DNA of 64,000 nucleotides from Clostridia bacterium (GTDB lineage: Bacteria > Bacillota > Clostridia > Oscillospirales > Acutalibacteraceae): assembly GCA_024404095.1 (NCBI GenBank), contig JAKSQO010000001.1, forward strand, positions 71,037 through 135,036, read 5' to 3'. Positions 42,319 through 51,015 of the stretch are shown here, one piece after another; the first letter of the stretch is position 1, and the number at the start of each line of letters is the position of its first letter. The notes below the pieces were generated by a model. The model saw only the letters and a list, made by a program, of their open reading frames with translations. It ran no database searches and had not been told where the DNA came from. Position numbers and translations under genes: made by a program.

Positions 42319-44520
42319 TCATTCGTCATCAGTAATATTGAACTGTGTAAATGATGAATCCGAGATAAAACTGCTGTCATCAAAATCAAAGCTGTTTACA
42401 ATATAAGTGCCTTCATTTTTTTCTGTGTCAGGAGCAGACTTTGATCTTACCCCTACTTTAGGCCAGCCTTTTGTTGTCTTTGCAATAAAAGGTTCACAGA
42501 GATAAAGAATAGGAGTCAGGAAGAAAAGAATTACCAGCGCGCTGATTACAGAACCGCGTGCAAGCATAACGCAAACTTCCTTAACGATTGTAATACTCGA
42601 AACAAGATAAACTCCGAATGTTACCGCAAAGAAAATAAGAGCACTCTGGAAAATTGAACGCATTGATTCAACCGATGCTTTTCTGATGGATTTCTTTCTG
42701 CTGTTACCGAGCGAAATTTCCTCCTTAAATCGTGAAGTCAGCAGGATAGCATAGTCAACCGTAGCACCGAGCTGAACACAGGAGATAATTGTAGGAGCTA
42801 TAAACGGTATAGTTGCGCCGAAAATTGTCGAAACAGCTTCATTTATAAGAATTGCAAATTCAATGGATGCAATAAGAATTGCAGGAATTGAAACCGATTT
42901 AAATATAAAAGCAATAAGCACAAAGATTGCAAGAATCGAAATAATGCTTGTAACGGTAAAGTCTGTTCTTGTAATTCCGATCAGATCGTTATACATTGCG
43001 CCCTCACCTGTGATATAGCCCTCGGGGTCGCACTCTTTAACGATTTTATACATTTTTTCAACCTGTCTGTTTGATTCATCTGTTGCAGCGTCATACTCTG
43101 AATTAGCAAGCATAACCTGGTAGCCGCCCTGTTTAATAACATCTGTTATACTGTCAGGAACAACAGAATCGGGAATCGAAGTACCTGCATAAAGATTATA
43201 GGCAATAAGGCTGTCAATACCGTCAACATTCTGAAGCTTTGTTTCCATATTCAAAAGCTTTTCAGCCGAAATATTGTCATGGACAACAATAAAATGAGTT
43301 GTTGTCATATTAAACTCCTTTTTCAGCGTATCAAGAGCAACAACCGAATTGAGATCATCGGGAAGTGTTGAAGTAAGGTTATAATACTTTTTTACATTTG
43401 CCGCAAGAAGAAGTGCAGGAATCAACGCTATGACAAAAGCTGCGGCAAATGCTTTTCTCTTTTTAAGGCTGAATTTAACAGGCTTTTTGAAATTAAGCAT
43501 ATGCTTTTTATGCGTATGCTTCGTAATTGCTTTATCAAAAACAAGCAAAAATGCAGGAAGAATAACAAGCACAGAAGCAAGACCGAGCAAAACACCCTTT
43601 GCCATTACCATACCGATATTGAAGCCGACGGCAAGCTGCATGAAGCACAGCGCAAGGAAACCGAACAGAGTAGTCATTGAACTGCCTGCAAGTGACGTGA
43701 AAGATGCGGAAAGCGCATTTTTCATTGCTTCTTCCTTTGAATGTGCGGATGATTTCTCCTCGCTGTACCTGTTTACAAGGAAAATCGAATAGTCCATTGT
43801 AACACCGAGCTGAAGTATAGCGGCAATACATTGAGTAATGTACGAAACACTTCCGAAAATCATGTTAGTGCCCATATTATAAATAACTGCCATTCCGAGA
43901 ACAATCAACAGAATGAAGGGCAATACGGTTGATTCCATTGTGATAAGCATAATCGCCAGAGCAAGAACAACGGCAAGTCCGACATAAATCGGCAGCTGTC
44001 TGTTTGAAAGCTCTCTTGTATCGGCACTTATCGGCGTCAGTCCGCTCAGCAGACACTCTTTACCTGTAACGGATTTAATCTCCCTGACAGCGTCAAGCTT
44101 GTCCTTTGAGGATGAATCACGCGAAAAGAGAACAAACATCATTGTGTATTCGCCGTCATCGCTGTAAAAAACATTCTTTACGGAATCAGGCAGAATATCT
44201 GACGGAACACTTGTGTCAATAACGTCATCAGCCCACAGTACGTTTGAAACGTTCTCAACCTGTGATATTTTATTTTTCAATCTGACAACATTCTTTGAGG
44301 ACATATTTTTTACAAGCACCATTGTTGCGGAGCCGGCATTATATGTGTCTGTAAGAATCTGCTCGCCCTTAACCGAATCAAGCTTGCCGGGCAGATAAGT
44401 CAGAATATCATAATTTACGTCAGTAAAGATAAAGCCCACAATGCACGGAATGATAAGCAAAGCCGCTACAATGATTATAAGCTTCGGTTTCTTTATGACA
44501 AAATCATAAATTTTATTCAT
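42319..44520 (-). CDS. MMPL/RND-type membrane transporter
   Basis: 733 residues with twelve membrane segments in two halves: helix 1, a large outside loop, then five helices, repeated. Family motifs are in each half: GVTMDYSIFLVNRY and GATVDYAILLTSRF. MMPL proteins export lipids or hydrophobic compounds with proton energy. The C-terminal tail is a short acidic cytoplasmic extension rich in Ser, Asp and Phe. GGAG lies 8 bases before the ATG. It lies between a phosphoesterase gene and its own lipoprotein partner. Confidence 0.93.
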   Translation of the reverse strand: MNKIYDFVIKKPKLIIIVAALLIIPCIVGFIFTDVNYDILTYLPGKLDSVKGEQILTDTYNAGSATMVLVKNMSSKNVVRLKNKISQVENVSNVLWADDVIDTSVPSDILPDSVKNVFYSDDGEYTMMFVLFSRDSSSKDKLDAVREIKSVTGKECLLSGLTPISADTRELSNRQLPIYVGLAVVLALAIMLITMESTVLPFILLIVLGMAVIYNMGTNMIFGSVSYITQCIAAILQLGVTMDYSIFLVNRYSEEKSSAHSKEEAMKNALSASFTSLAGSSMTTLFGFLALCFMQLAVGFNIGMVMAKGVLLGLASVLVILPAFLLVFDKAITKHTHKKHMLNFKKPVKFSLKKRKAFAAAFVIALIPALLLAANVKKYYNLTSTLPDDLNSVVALDTLKKEFNMTTTHFIVVHDNISAEKLLNMETKLQNVDGIDSLIAYNLYAGTSIPDSVVPDSITDVIKQGGYQVMLANSEYDAATDESNRQVEKMYKIVKECDPEGYITGEGAMYNDLIGITRTDFTVTSIISILAIFVLIAFIFKSVSIPAILIASIEFAILINEAVSTIFGATIPFIAPTIISCVQLGATVDYAILLTSRFKEEISLGNSRKKSIRKASVESMRSIFQSALIFFAVTFGVYLVSSITIVKEVCVMLARGSVISALVILFFLTPILYLCEPFIAKTTKGWPKVGVRSKSAPDTEKNEGTYIVNSFDFDDSSFISDSSFTQFNITDDE

Positions 44521-44538
44521 CAGAAAAACTCCAGTAAT

Positions 44539-45702
44539 TTAAAATAGGAATTTATTGTATAAATTCAGAATTGAAACAAGGTAAGCAATAAGTCCGACAC
44601 CGATTACCGCAAAAAGTCCGATAATCAAAGCCTTGATTTTTTCATACTCATCAGCATTAAAGATATAACGCAGAACAGACGGAAATTTCTTACCGAACAG
44701 ATCAAAATAGCTGATTGTATAGGTTCTGAATGAGCTCGTGTCGTTTTCGTCAATTTCAAAAACACGTACGCCACGTGAAATCATATTGCCGTAGCTCCTG
44801 AATGAGGCACCGGGTGACTGAACGATGTTCACTCCGTCAAGCTCACCGGTAAAGCTGTTGAGGTGATCGTGGCCGAAAACAAGTGCGCAGACATCCCCTC
44901 TTTTTCTGAGCATATCGAGCTGACCGAAGTCCTTTTCAACAGTCGCCGGATATTCAAAAGCAAATCCCGTCGCCTTTTCGGGGTTAAGCTTGTAATACTT
45001 ATTGTCAGCTCTGTTAAGCACAGCGCCCTTGTCATCCTTATCACATTCCATAAAGAAATCAACGGTTTCAAGCACGGGAATATGCTGGAACATAAGAGAC
45101 ATAACAGGAGAACCGTTTTCAAGCTGTAGCTCACGGCTCTTTCTGACATACCAGTCAAGGGTTTCAGGCTTAACCCACTCGTGACTGCCTACACCGTTTT
45201 CACCGTCACCTGCCGAGTCAATCATCCAGATATTATACTTCATCTTTTCGCCCTTGGAATCATAAATCGGCACATTATAATTGACATAGTCAACTGTTTC
45301 ATCATCATTTTCATACGGAATACAATGGTCATATGAGCCATAGATTTCTGCCTGTTCTTTTTTGGAAATCATATTTCTGTCGTCGTGATTTCCATAGTGG
45401 AAAGCAAACGGAATACCACGTTTTTCAATAGGATCAAGAAGAAATCCGAGAGCCTTTTTCATTCTTTTAAGAGTACCCTTTTTTGTCTTAACATTCTGAC
45501 GGTTGCCGATTGGCGCATCGTTGATATGATTACCGAGAATATTATCTCCGGTAAGAACAATCAGGTCAGGATTAACCTTGTCGTAAACCTTGTTTAGCAT
45601 TTTAAACATACCCTTTCTCGGGATATGCATATCCTGAGCATCGCTGACCTGAAGAATTATGAATTTACCGTCCGAATTGAATTTTAATTTATTATTATAC
45701 AT
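44539..45702 (-). CDS. Membrane-anchored calcineurin-like metallophosphoesterase
   Basis: 387 residues. Motifs in order: QVSDAQDMHI, VLTGDNILGN, YGNHDDR, FQHIP and FGHDHLN; the first motif has Asp-Ala-Gln in place of the usual Asp-x-His. A single C-terminal hydrophobic helix (residues about 355-378) would fix it to the membrane, with the catalytic part at the N-terminus and inside the cell because no signal peptide is seen. First gene of the run behind the promoter 45732-45760 and 18 bases before the MMPL gene. Confidence 0.87.
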   Translation of the reverse strand: MYNNKLKFNSDGKFIILQVSDAQDMHIPRKGMFKMLNKVYDKVNPDLIVLTGDNILGNHINDAPIGNRQNVKTKKGTLKRMKKALGFLLDPIEKRGIPFAFHYGNHDDRNMISKKEQAEIYGSYDHCIPYENDDETVDYVNYNVPIYDSKGEKMKYNIWMIDSAGDGENGVGSHEWVKPETLDWYVRKSRELQLENGSPVMSLMFQHIPVLETVDFFMECDKDDKGAVLNRADNKYYKLNPEKATGFAFEYPATVEKDFGQLDMLRKRGDVCALVFGHDHLNSFTGELDGVNIVQSPGASFRSYGNMISRGVRVFEIDENDTSSFRTYTISYFDLFGKKFPSVLRYIFNADEYEKIKALIIGLFAVIGVGLIAYLVSILNLYNKFLF

Positions 45703-45731
45703 ATTTTATACCACCTGAATATATTTAAGTT

Positions 45732-45760
45732 ATTTTATCATAAATGTCTGTATATTGCAA
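45732..45760 (-). promoter_or_regulatory. Promoter of the phosphoesterase-MMPL-lipoprotein run
   Basis: Minus strand: -35 TTGCAA (45755-45760), 17 bases, -10 TAAAAT (45732-45737), 29 bases before the ATG. It lies directly after the spoVM terminator. Confidence 0.65.
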
Positions 45761-45761
45761 G

Positions 45762-45789
45762 AAAAAAGCCGTCCTTTTGAGGACGGTTT
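45762..45789 (-). terminator. Terminator after spoVM
   Basis: Minus strand: stem AAACCGTCC / GGACGGCTT (45781-45789 and 45766-45774, one G-T pair), 6-base loop, then TTTTTTC. It starts 13 bases after the spoVM stop. Confidence 0.88.
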
Positions 45790-45802
45790 ACAAAATGTTC
45801 AT

Positions 45803-45892
45803 TTATGTAATCGGTTCTTCTTTTGGTATTTTAAAAATAATTCTCAAAATGCATTTAAAGAGCTTCGGACTTTCAATCGTTACAACTTTCAT
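45803..45892 (-). CDS. spoVM: Stage V sporulation protein M, a 29-residue amphipathic peptide
   Basis: 29 codons. The sequence begins MKVVTIESPKLFKCILRIIF and ends KEEPIT; the MK-x-x-TI-x-x-PK-x4-ILR pattern matches SpoVM, the short helix that binds the convex forespore membrane and anchors SpoIVA in coat assembly. The start ATG at 45892 has GGAGG 7 bases upstream. The place also fits: in Bacillus spoVM lies downstream of prpC-prkC-rsgA, as here. It is slightly longer than the 26-residue B. subtilis peptide because of its tail. Confidence 0.85.
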   Translation of the reverse strand: MKVVTIESPKLFKCILRIIFKIPKEEPIT

Positions 45893-45905
45893 ACAGACGC
45901 CTCCG

Positions 45906-46061
45906 TTATTTACATATGACGATGCCGAGAATAACAAGTGCGAGCGAAAGTATCGCAACAACAACTGTTTTCGGGCAAAGCATTGAAACAATCATCCCGA
46001 ACCCGAAAGCCGCAAAGTAAAGTCCAACCCTGCCTGATGAACGGCACCTGTTTCTTCTCAT
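45906..46061 (-). CDS. 51-residue membrane protein encoded just before spoVM
   Basis: Start ATG at 46061, with GGTGGTG about 6 bases upstream. The basic N-terminus MRRNRCRSSGRVG is followed by two hydrophobic segments (LYFAAFGFGMIVSML and VVVAILSLALVILGIVI) separated by CPK, which gives a small hairpin-like membrane protein. I do not recognise a named family. The stop lies 13 bases before spoVM, so the two share a message. The ribosome site overlaps the 3' arm of the terminator-like hairpin 46062-46102, so expression may depend on that structure. A role in spore assembly is a guess from context. Confidence 0.7.
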   Translation of the reverse strand: MRRNRCRSSGRVGLYFAAFGFGMIVSMLCPKTVVVAILSLALVILGIVICK

Positions 46062-46102
46062 AAAAAACACCACCATAGCTTTTACTATCATACTATGGCG
46101 GT
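46062..46102 (-). terminator. Terminator-like hairpin after rsgA that overlaps the next gene's ribosome site
   Basis: Minus strand: ACCGCCATAG / CTATGGTGGT (46093-46102 and 46069-46078, one G-T pair), 14-base loop, then GTTTTTT. It lies 12 bases past the rsgA stop and ends the long housekeeping operon. The GGTGGTG in its 3' arm is the only ribosome site for the 51-residue gene. Confidence 0.8.
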
Positions 46103-46114
46103 ATTCAGAAAGTG

Positions 46115-46996
46115 TTACAGCTGCCACTCCTTAATGTCTTTCACCTCGTTATAAAGCGCAACATAGCTCTCGTGGCGTGATTTATTTATTTTCCCTTCAT
46201 TTAGCGCTTCAAGAACCTTACAGCCCTTGTCATTAACGTGAGCGCACGAGGATGCAAACTTGCAGTCACCGAGATAATCTCTGAATTCAGGGAAACAATA
46301 CGCAAGCTCATCCTTCATAATAATATCATTCGTTTCAAAGTCCAGGGAAGAAAAGCCGGGAGTGTCAGCGATATAGCCATCATTGACTTTGAACAGCTCA
46401 ACGTGTCGCGTTGTGTGCCGTCCTCTGCCGAGCTTCTGACTGATTTCACCTGTTTCAAGCGAAAATTCCGGGCATATGCAGTTAATTAAAGAGGACTTTC
46501 CGACACCTGAATTGCCAGTAAACACGCTTATAGAGCCGTCAATGAATTTCTTTATTTCATCAACACCCTCGCCTGTTCTGTTTGAAACTGAGAAACACGG
46601 AATACCTGTGGACTCATAGATATCCATAAACTCCTTTGCGGTATTCATATCCTCTTTGGTAAATACAATAACAGGCTGAACCTCCTTGTAACAGGCAACG
46701 GCTGTCAGTCTGTCAATGATTAACGCATTCGGCTTCGGGTCACAGGTTGAAGCAACAATAACAAGGTTATCTACATTTGAAATCGGCGGACGATTAAAGT
46801 AATTACGTCTTTCACCGATTGTTTCTATCGAGTTTTTGCCGTTATTATCAACAAGAATTTCAACGCTGTCGCCGACAAGAGGTGTGATTTTCGCCTTACG
46901 GAACGCTCCCCTTGCCTTACATTCATATATTTCACCGGCGGCTTCCACATAATAGAAGCCGCCTATGCCTTTAATAATTGTACCGTTTAATATCAA
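46115..46996 (-). CDS. rsgA: Ribosome small-subunit-dependent GTPase A
   Basis: 293 residues. It has an N-terminal OB fold, a circularly permuted GTPase domain with the P-loop GNSGVGKSSLIN and DTPGFSSLDFE, and a C-terminal zinc segment (CKFASSCAHVNDKGC, Cys-Cys-His-Cys). RsgA checks late 30S assembly. The start is a TTG at 46996 with GGAG 8 bases upstream, 3 bases after the prkC stop. Last gene of the long operon. Confidence 0.96.
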   Translation of the reverse strand: MILNGTIIKGIGGFYYVEAAGEIYECKARGAFRKAKITPLVGDSVEILVDNNGKNSIETIGERRNYFNRPPISNVDNLVIVASTCDPKPNALIIDRLTAVACYKEVQPVIVFTKEDMNTAKEFMDIYESTGIPCFSVSNRTGEGVDEIKKFIDGSISVFTGNSGVGKSSLINCICPEFSLETGEISQKLGRGRHTTRHVELFKVNDGYIADTPGFSSLDFETNDIIMKDELAYCFPEFRDYLGDCKFASSCAHVNDKGCKVLEALNEGKINKSRHESYVALYNEVKDIKEWQL

Positions 46997-46999
46997 TGC

Positions 47000-49210
47000 T
47001 TATACTCCGACAATAATTGTAATCTGTGCATTCGGGCTTACCGATGAACCTGCGGTAGGATACTGTTCAAAAACAACACCCGAAGAGCTTTCATTTGTTT
47101 CGTGCTGAATATACGGATTTTCTGTAAATCCAGCCTTTGAAAATGCATCCATAGCTTCCTCAACTGATTTACCGAAAACATCCGGAATAGGTATTTTCTT
47201 CTCCGTTGACGGCTCAGTTGTGGAACGCTCATATGTGTAATATACATCATTCGTAACATTGCAGGACGGTGTCGAGAAGTCGATTGTGCACTCATAATAG
47301 GTCTTGCCGTCAAGGAATACCTTAAGCTTTGAGCCTGAACCTGAGCCAGTTACGGGAACAGTAAACTCCATTCCATTGAGAGTAACATGGCTTGTAATGA
47401 GTGAAATTGATCTGCCGTTAAGAGATGCGGTAATTGTAGCACTTACATTTTCATCAGGAAGCTTAAATGAAACTGTTGTTGAATATTCTATCTTCTTGCC
47501 CTTACTTACCGTAAGAGTAATTGTTGTTGATTTAGGAACCTTAACATTAGAGTATGAGTTTGAAATAACATAGCCTGTCTTTACTCTGTCGCTGTAATCC
47601 TCAGAAACAGTACACTTAAATCCGAGACTTGAAAGAATCGTCTTTGCTTCTTCAACCTTAATCTTTGAAAGGTCGGGAACTATATACAGTTCTTCCTTTG
47701 TACCCTCAAAAGAAATATATTCAACGGTTATTCTTGAGCCCTTGGAAACGGATGAACCTGACTTCGGTGATACATTTACAACAGTACCTGCGTCAATTTC
47801 ACCTTTGTACTCATTGGCATCAATCTCCTTAAGAGCTACATCAAAGCCTTCTCTTTCAAGAATTTCATAAACATCGGTATATGATTTTCCGATAAGGTCA
47901 GAGGGAACTGTTTTTGTTTCGTTGCTGACAGCGATAACAAGCTTGATTTTTGTACCCTTCTTAACTCTTTCCCCGCTCTTGGGTTCCTGACTGATTATCT
48001 CATTTATCTGCTTTGAGGGGTCAATTTCTGTTGTGACCTCAAACGCAAAAATATCGCTGTATCGGTTAAGCATATCTTCTTCAGAATAAATCTCACCGAT
48101 AAAATTCGGAACCTTCTCTTTTGAATCAAAAAGAGAACTCATGATTCCCTTACCCGAATCGTTTGAATTGAACACGGCAAAAACAATTCCGCCGACCGCA
48201 ATAAGCAAAGCTATGATAATACCGAGAAGAATCGGAATAGTTCTGTTCTTAACCTCGGGCTCATCCTCTTCGTCATCTCCAGAATCGTCAATCTGAACAT
48301 TTGACTTAACGCTCTGAGGATTAACGGTCGGAATATACTTTGTCGGCTCGTTGTTGCTGTAATCATAATCAAATCTGATTGAAGTATTGCGCTTGAATTC
48401 TTCAAGGTCAAGAAGCATTTCAGCTGCAGACTGATAACGGTCATTGACATTCTTCTGCATCGCTCTGATAACAATCTGTTCAAGACCGACAGGAATTGAA
48501 GAATTGATTTCACGCGGCATAATCGGATCCTGCTGAAGCTGCATAATTGCAACTGAAACCGTGTTGTCCGATTCAAACGGAAGCTTACCTGTAAGCATTT
48601 CATAGAGCATGACACCAACAGAATAGATATCAGCCTTATCGTTTGTAATATCGCCTCGAGCCTGCTCAGGGCTGATATAGTGAACTGAACCGATAGCAGA
48701 ATCAGTCATTGTTCTTGTTTCACTCGCCGAAAAACGTGCAATACCGAAATCAGTTACCTTAATTGCGCCGTTTTCAAGCAGAAGAATATTCTGAGGCTTT
48801 ATATCTCTGTGGATAATGCCCTTGTCGTGAGCATGCTGAAGAGCACGGAGAATCTGCATTACAAAGAATACTGCCTCTCGGCTGTTGATAACGCCCTGCT
48901 GCTGAATATACTCTTTGAGAGTAATACCCTCAACATACTCCATAACTATGTACTGAAGTCTGTCACCGTAGCTGACATCATAAACCTTTACGATATTAGG
49001 ATGTGAAAGAACCGCAATTGCCTTTGATTCATTTTTAAATCTTCTTCTGAATTCCTCATTTGCAAGAAATTCATCCTTAAGAATCTTAACCGCAACAATT
49101 CTGTCATCTATGTTATCGTATGCCTTATATACAACAGCCATACCGCCGACGCCGACAATCTCCTGAATTTCATATCGGCCGTCAAGTCTTTTGCCTGTAT
49201 AGTTTTCCAT
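47000..49210 (-). CDS. prkC: Ser/Thr protein kinase with PASTA domains
   Basis: 736 residues from the ATG at 49210 (GGAGG 9 bases upstream; the ATG at 49225 has no site). Hanks-type kinase: GVGGMAVVYKAYD, AVKILKDE, HRDIKPQNILL and DFGIARFSASETR. One membrane helix near residues 330-350 follows an acidic linker. Outside the cell are PASTA-type repeats starting at KVPNFIGEIYS, VPSDLIGKSYTD, IVPDLSKIKVEE and IPDVFGKSVEEA, with a beta domain inserted before the last one. PASTA repeats bind muropeptides or lipid II and report wall state. prpC, just upstream, encodes the opposing phosphatase. Confidence 0.97.
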   Translation of the reverse strand: MENYTGKRLDGRYEIQEIVGVGGMAVVYKAYDNIDDRIVAVKILKDEFLANEEFRRRFKNESKAIAVLSHPNIVKVYDVSYGDRLQYIVMEYVEGITLKEYIQQQGVINSREAVFFVMQILRALQHAHDKGIIHRDIKPQNILLLENGAIKVTDFGIARFSASETRTMTDSAIGSVHYISPEQARGDITNDKADIYSVGVMLYEMLTGKLPFESDNTVSVAIMQLQQDPIMPREINSSIPVGLEQIVIRAMQKNVNDRYQSAAEMLLDLEEFKRNTSIRFDYDYSNNEPTKYIPTVNPQSVKSNVQIDDSGDDEEDEPEVKNRTIPILLGIIIALLIAVGGIVFAVFNSNDSGKGIMSSLFDSKEKVPNFIGEIYSEEDMLNRYSDIFAFEVTTEIDPSKQINEIISQEPKSGERVKKGTKIKLVIAVSNETKTVPSDLIGKSYTDVYEILEREGFDVALKEIDANEYKGEIDAGTVVNVSPKSGSSVSKGSRITVEYISFEGTKEELYIVPDLSKIKVEEAKTILSSLGFKCTVSEDYSDRVKTGYVISNSYSNVKVPKSTTITLTVSKGKKIEYSTTVSFKLPDENVSATITASLNGRSISLITSHVTLNGMEFTVPVTGSGSGSKLKVFLDGKTYYECTIDFSTPSCNVTNDVYYTYERSTTEPSTEKKIPIPDVFGKSVEEAMDAFSKAGFTENPYIQHETNESSSGVVFEQYPTAGSSVSPNAQITIIVGV

Positions 49211-49228
49211 AAAAGCGTCCTCCATTCA

Positions 49229-49957
49229 TCAATCGCTGATAGTTACAACCGTTATATTGTCTCCGCCGCCGTTGGAGTTAGCAGCATCAACAAGCTTTTC
49301 CGCAAGAGAATAGCTGTCCTCATCCCTGCACAGCTCAAGGATTTCCTCGTCTGTCAAAAAGTTTGTGAGTCCGTCAGAACACAGGAGAACCGTTTCACCT
49401 TCATTATACACTTCCTGAGCATAATCAATTCTGACTGAATCCTCAACACCGAGAGCACGGGTTATAACATTTTTCTTTGGATGGTCTTTTGCTTCTTCAC
49501 GGGTGATTTCACCGTTATCAATCATCATCTGAACAACTGAATGGTCAGTTGTAAGCTGGTTGATGCTGTCCTTTGAAAGAACATAAATTCTTGAATCACC
49601 GACATGAGCGAGATACATTGTATCGCTATTTATAACTGCAACCACAGCAGTTGTTCCCATTCCGGAGAGAGTTTCATCTGTTCTTGACTTTGAAAATACG
49701 CTTGCATTAGCGGCCTCGACAGCAGAGACAATCAGATGCTTTACCGAATTATCATTCATTCCTGCGTGATAACCCGATGAAAGCTTTTCAGCTATCATCT
49801 TTGCGGCAGTCTCGCTGGCAATATTGCCGCCCATTGCACCACCCATACCGTCACAGACAACCGCCCACGTTACACCGTTATCAAGCTCACCCGCAAGGTA
49901 GTAGTCCTGATTGGAAGAACGCACACGACCGATGTCTGACTTTGCTGATATTTTCAT
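49229..49957 (-). CDS. prpC: PP2C-type Ser/Thr protein phosphatase
   Basis: 242 residues, normal length. PP2C motifs in order: SDIGRVRSSNQDYY, VVCDGMGGAMGGN, GMGTTAVVAV, AHVGDSRIYVL, LTTDHS, LLCSDGLTNFL and GGGDNITVV; the Asp residues bind two or more Mn/Mg ions. It removes phosphate from PrkC and its targets. Its start overlaps the rlmN stop by one base (TGATG). Confidence 0.97.
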   Translation of the reverse strand: MKISAKSDIGRVRSSNQDYYLAGELDNGVTWAVVCDGMGGAMGGNIASETAAKMIAEKLSSGYHAGMNDNSVKHLIVSAVEAANASVFSKSRTDETLSGMGTTAVVAVINSDTMYLAHVGDSRIYVLSKDSINQLTTDHSVVQMMIDNGEITREEAKDHPKKNVITRALGVEDSVRIDYAQEVYNEGETVLLCSDGLTNFLTDEEILELCRDEDSYSLAEKLVDAANSNGGGDNITVVTISD

Positions 49958-51012
49958 CAGTTGCCCTCCTTTGCCGAAGTCTCACGGTTATGTCTGCTTC
50001 GTAGCTGTCCGCAGGAAGCGTCAATATCCGAGCCGAGGCTTCGTCTTACAGTGGTATTTATACCACGGGAATTAAGTATCGAAGTAAATCTTTCAAGACG
50101 TTCATTTGTACTGCGTCTGTGACTGCTTTCAACAATCTCATTGGCAGGAATCAGATTGACGTGACACAGCATACCCTTGAGTAGAGATGCAAGCTCATAC
50201 GCACAGGCATCGCTGTCATTGACATCCTTAATCATTGCATATTCAAATGAAATTCGTCTTGAGGTTTCTTTAGTATAAATTCTGCAGGCTTTGATAAGCT
50301 CTGCAATGGGATATTTTCTGTTAATAGGCATTACCTTTGAACGCATTTCATCATTCGGCGCATGAAGCGAAACCGAAAGCGTCAGCTGAAGATGCCTGTC
50401 AAGAAGATCGTAAATACGTGGAACTACACCACAGGTTGAAAGAGAAATATTTCTGATAGAAAGATTGAGACCCTTATCATCACCGACAAGCTGAAGGAAA
50501 CGCATCGCGTTATCAAAATTGTCAAGCGGTTCGCCCATTCCCATCATAACAACGTGAGAAACACGAACATTCATATCTCTTTGCGCCGCGTGAATCTGAC
50601 CTATCATCTCTGACGGTAACAGATTGCGCACGCATCCGCTCTTTGTGGAAGCACAAAAAACACAGCCCATCTTGCATCCGACCTGTGAGGAGATGCAGAG
50701 TGTATAGCCGTATTTATATTTCATAAGAACCGATTCAATAAAGTTACCGTCACTCAGTCGGAACAGATATTTAACGGTTGAATCAATCTTTGAAACCTGC
50801 TTTAATTCGACTTCACAGTATTTAATCGGATAAAGCTCAGTAAGCTTCTCTCTGAGATCCTTAGGCAGATTAGTCATTTCATCATAGCTCATAGCACCTC
50901 GAATCTGAAGCCAGTTATAAATCTGATCTGCACGGTACTTCGGTATCGAAAGTGACGCCGCAACCTCAGTAAGCTCATCAAGAGTCATGGATTTAATATC
51001 CCTGTCGGACAA
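49957..51012 (-). CDS. rlmN: 23S rRNA (adenine2503-C2)/tRNA methyltransferase RlmN
   Basis: 351 residues. Radical SAM enzyme with C-x3-C-x2-C in GCKMGCVFCAST; MMGMGEPLDNFDN and a C-terminal SCGQLR that holds the second catalytic Cys. It methylates A2503 of 23S rRNA and A37 of some tRNAs. The TTG at 51012 keeps the DIKSMTLDEL start shared by homologs, with AAGGA 10 bases upstream; an ATG at 50991 is the alternative. Confidence 0.96.
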   Translation of the reverse strand: MSDRDIKSMTLDELTEVAASLSIPKYRADQIYNWLQIRGAMSYDEMTNLPKDLREKLTELYPIKYCEVELKQVSKIDSTVKYLFRLSDGNFIESVLMKYKYGYTLCISSQVGCKMGCVFCASTKSGCVRNLLPSEMIGQIHAAQRDMNVRVSHVVMMGMGEPLDNFDNAMRFLQLVGDDKGLNLSIRNISLSTCGVVPRIYDLLDRHLQLTLSVSLHAPNDEMRSKVMPINRKYPIAELIKACRIYTKETSRRISFEYAMIKDVNDSDACAYELASLLKGMLCHVNLIPANEIVESSHRRSTNERLERFTSILNSRGINTTVRRSLGSDIDASCGQLRSRHNRETSAKEGN

Positions 51013-51015
51013 TGG

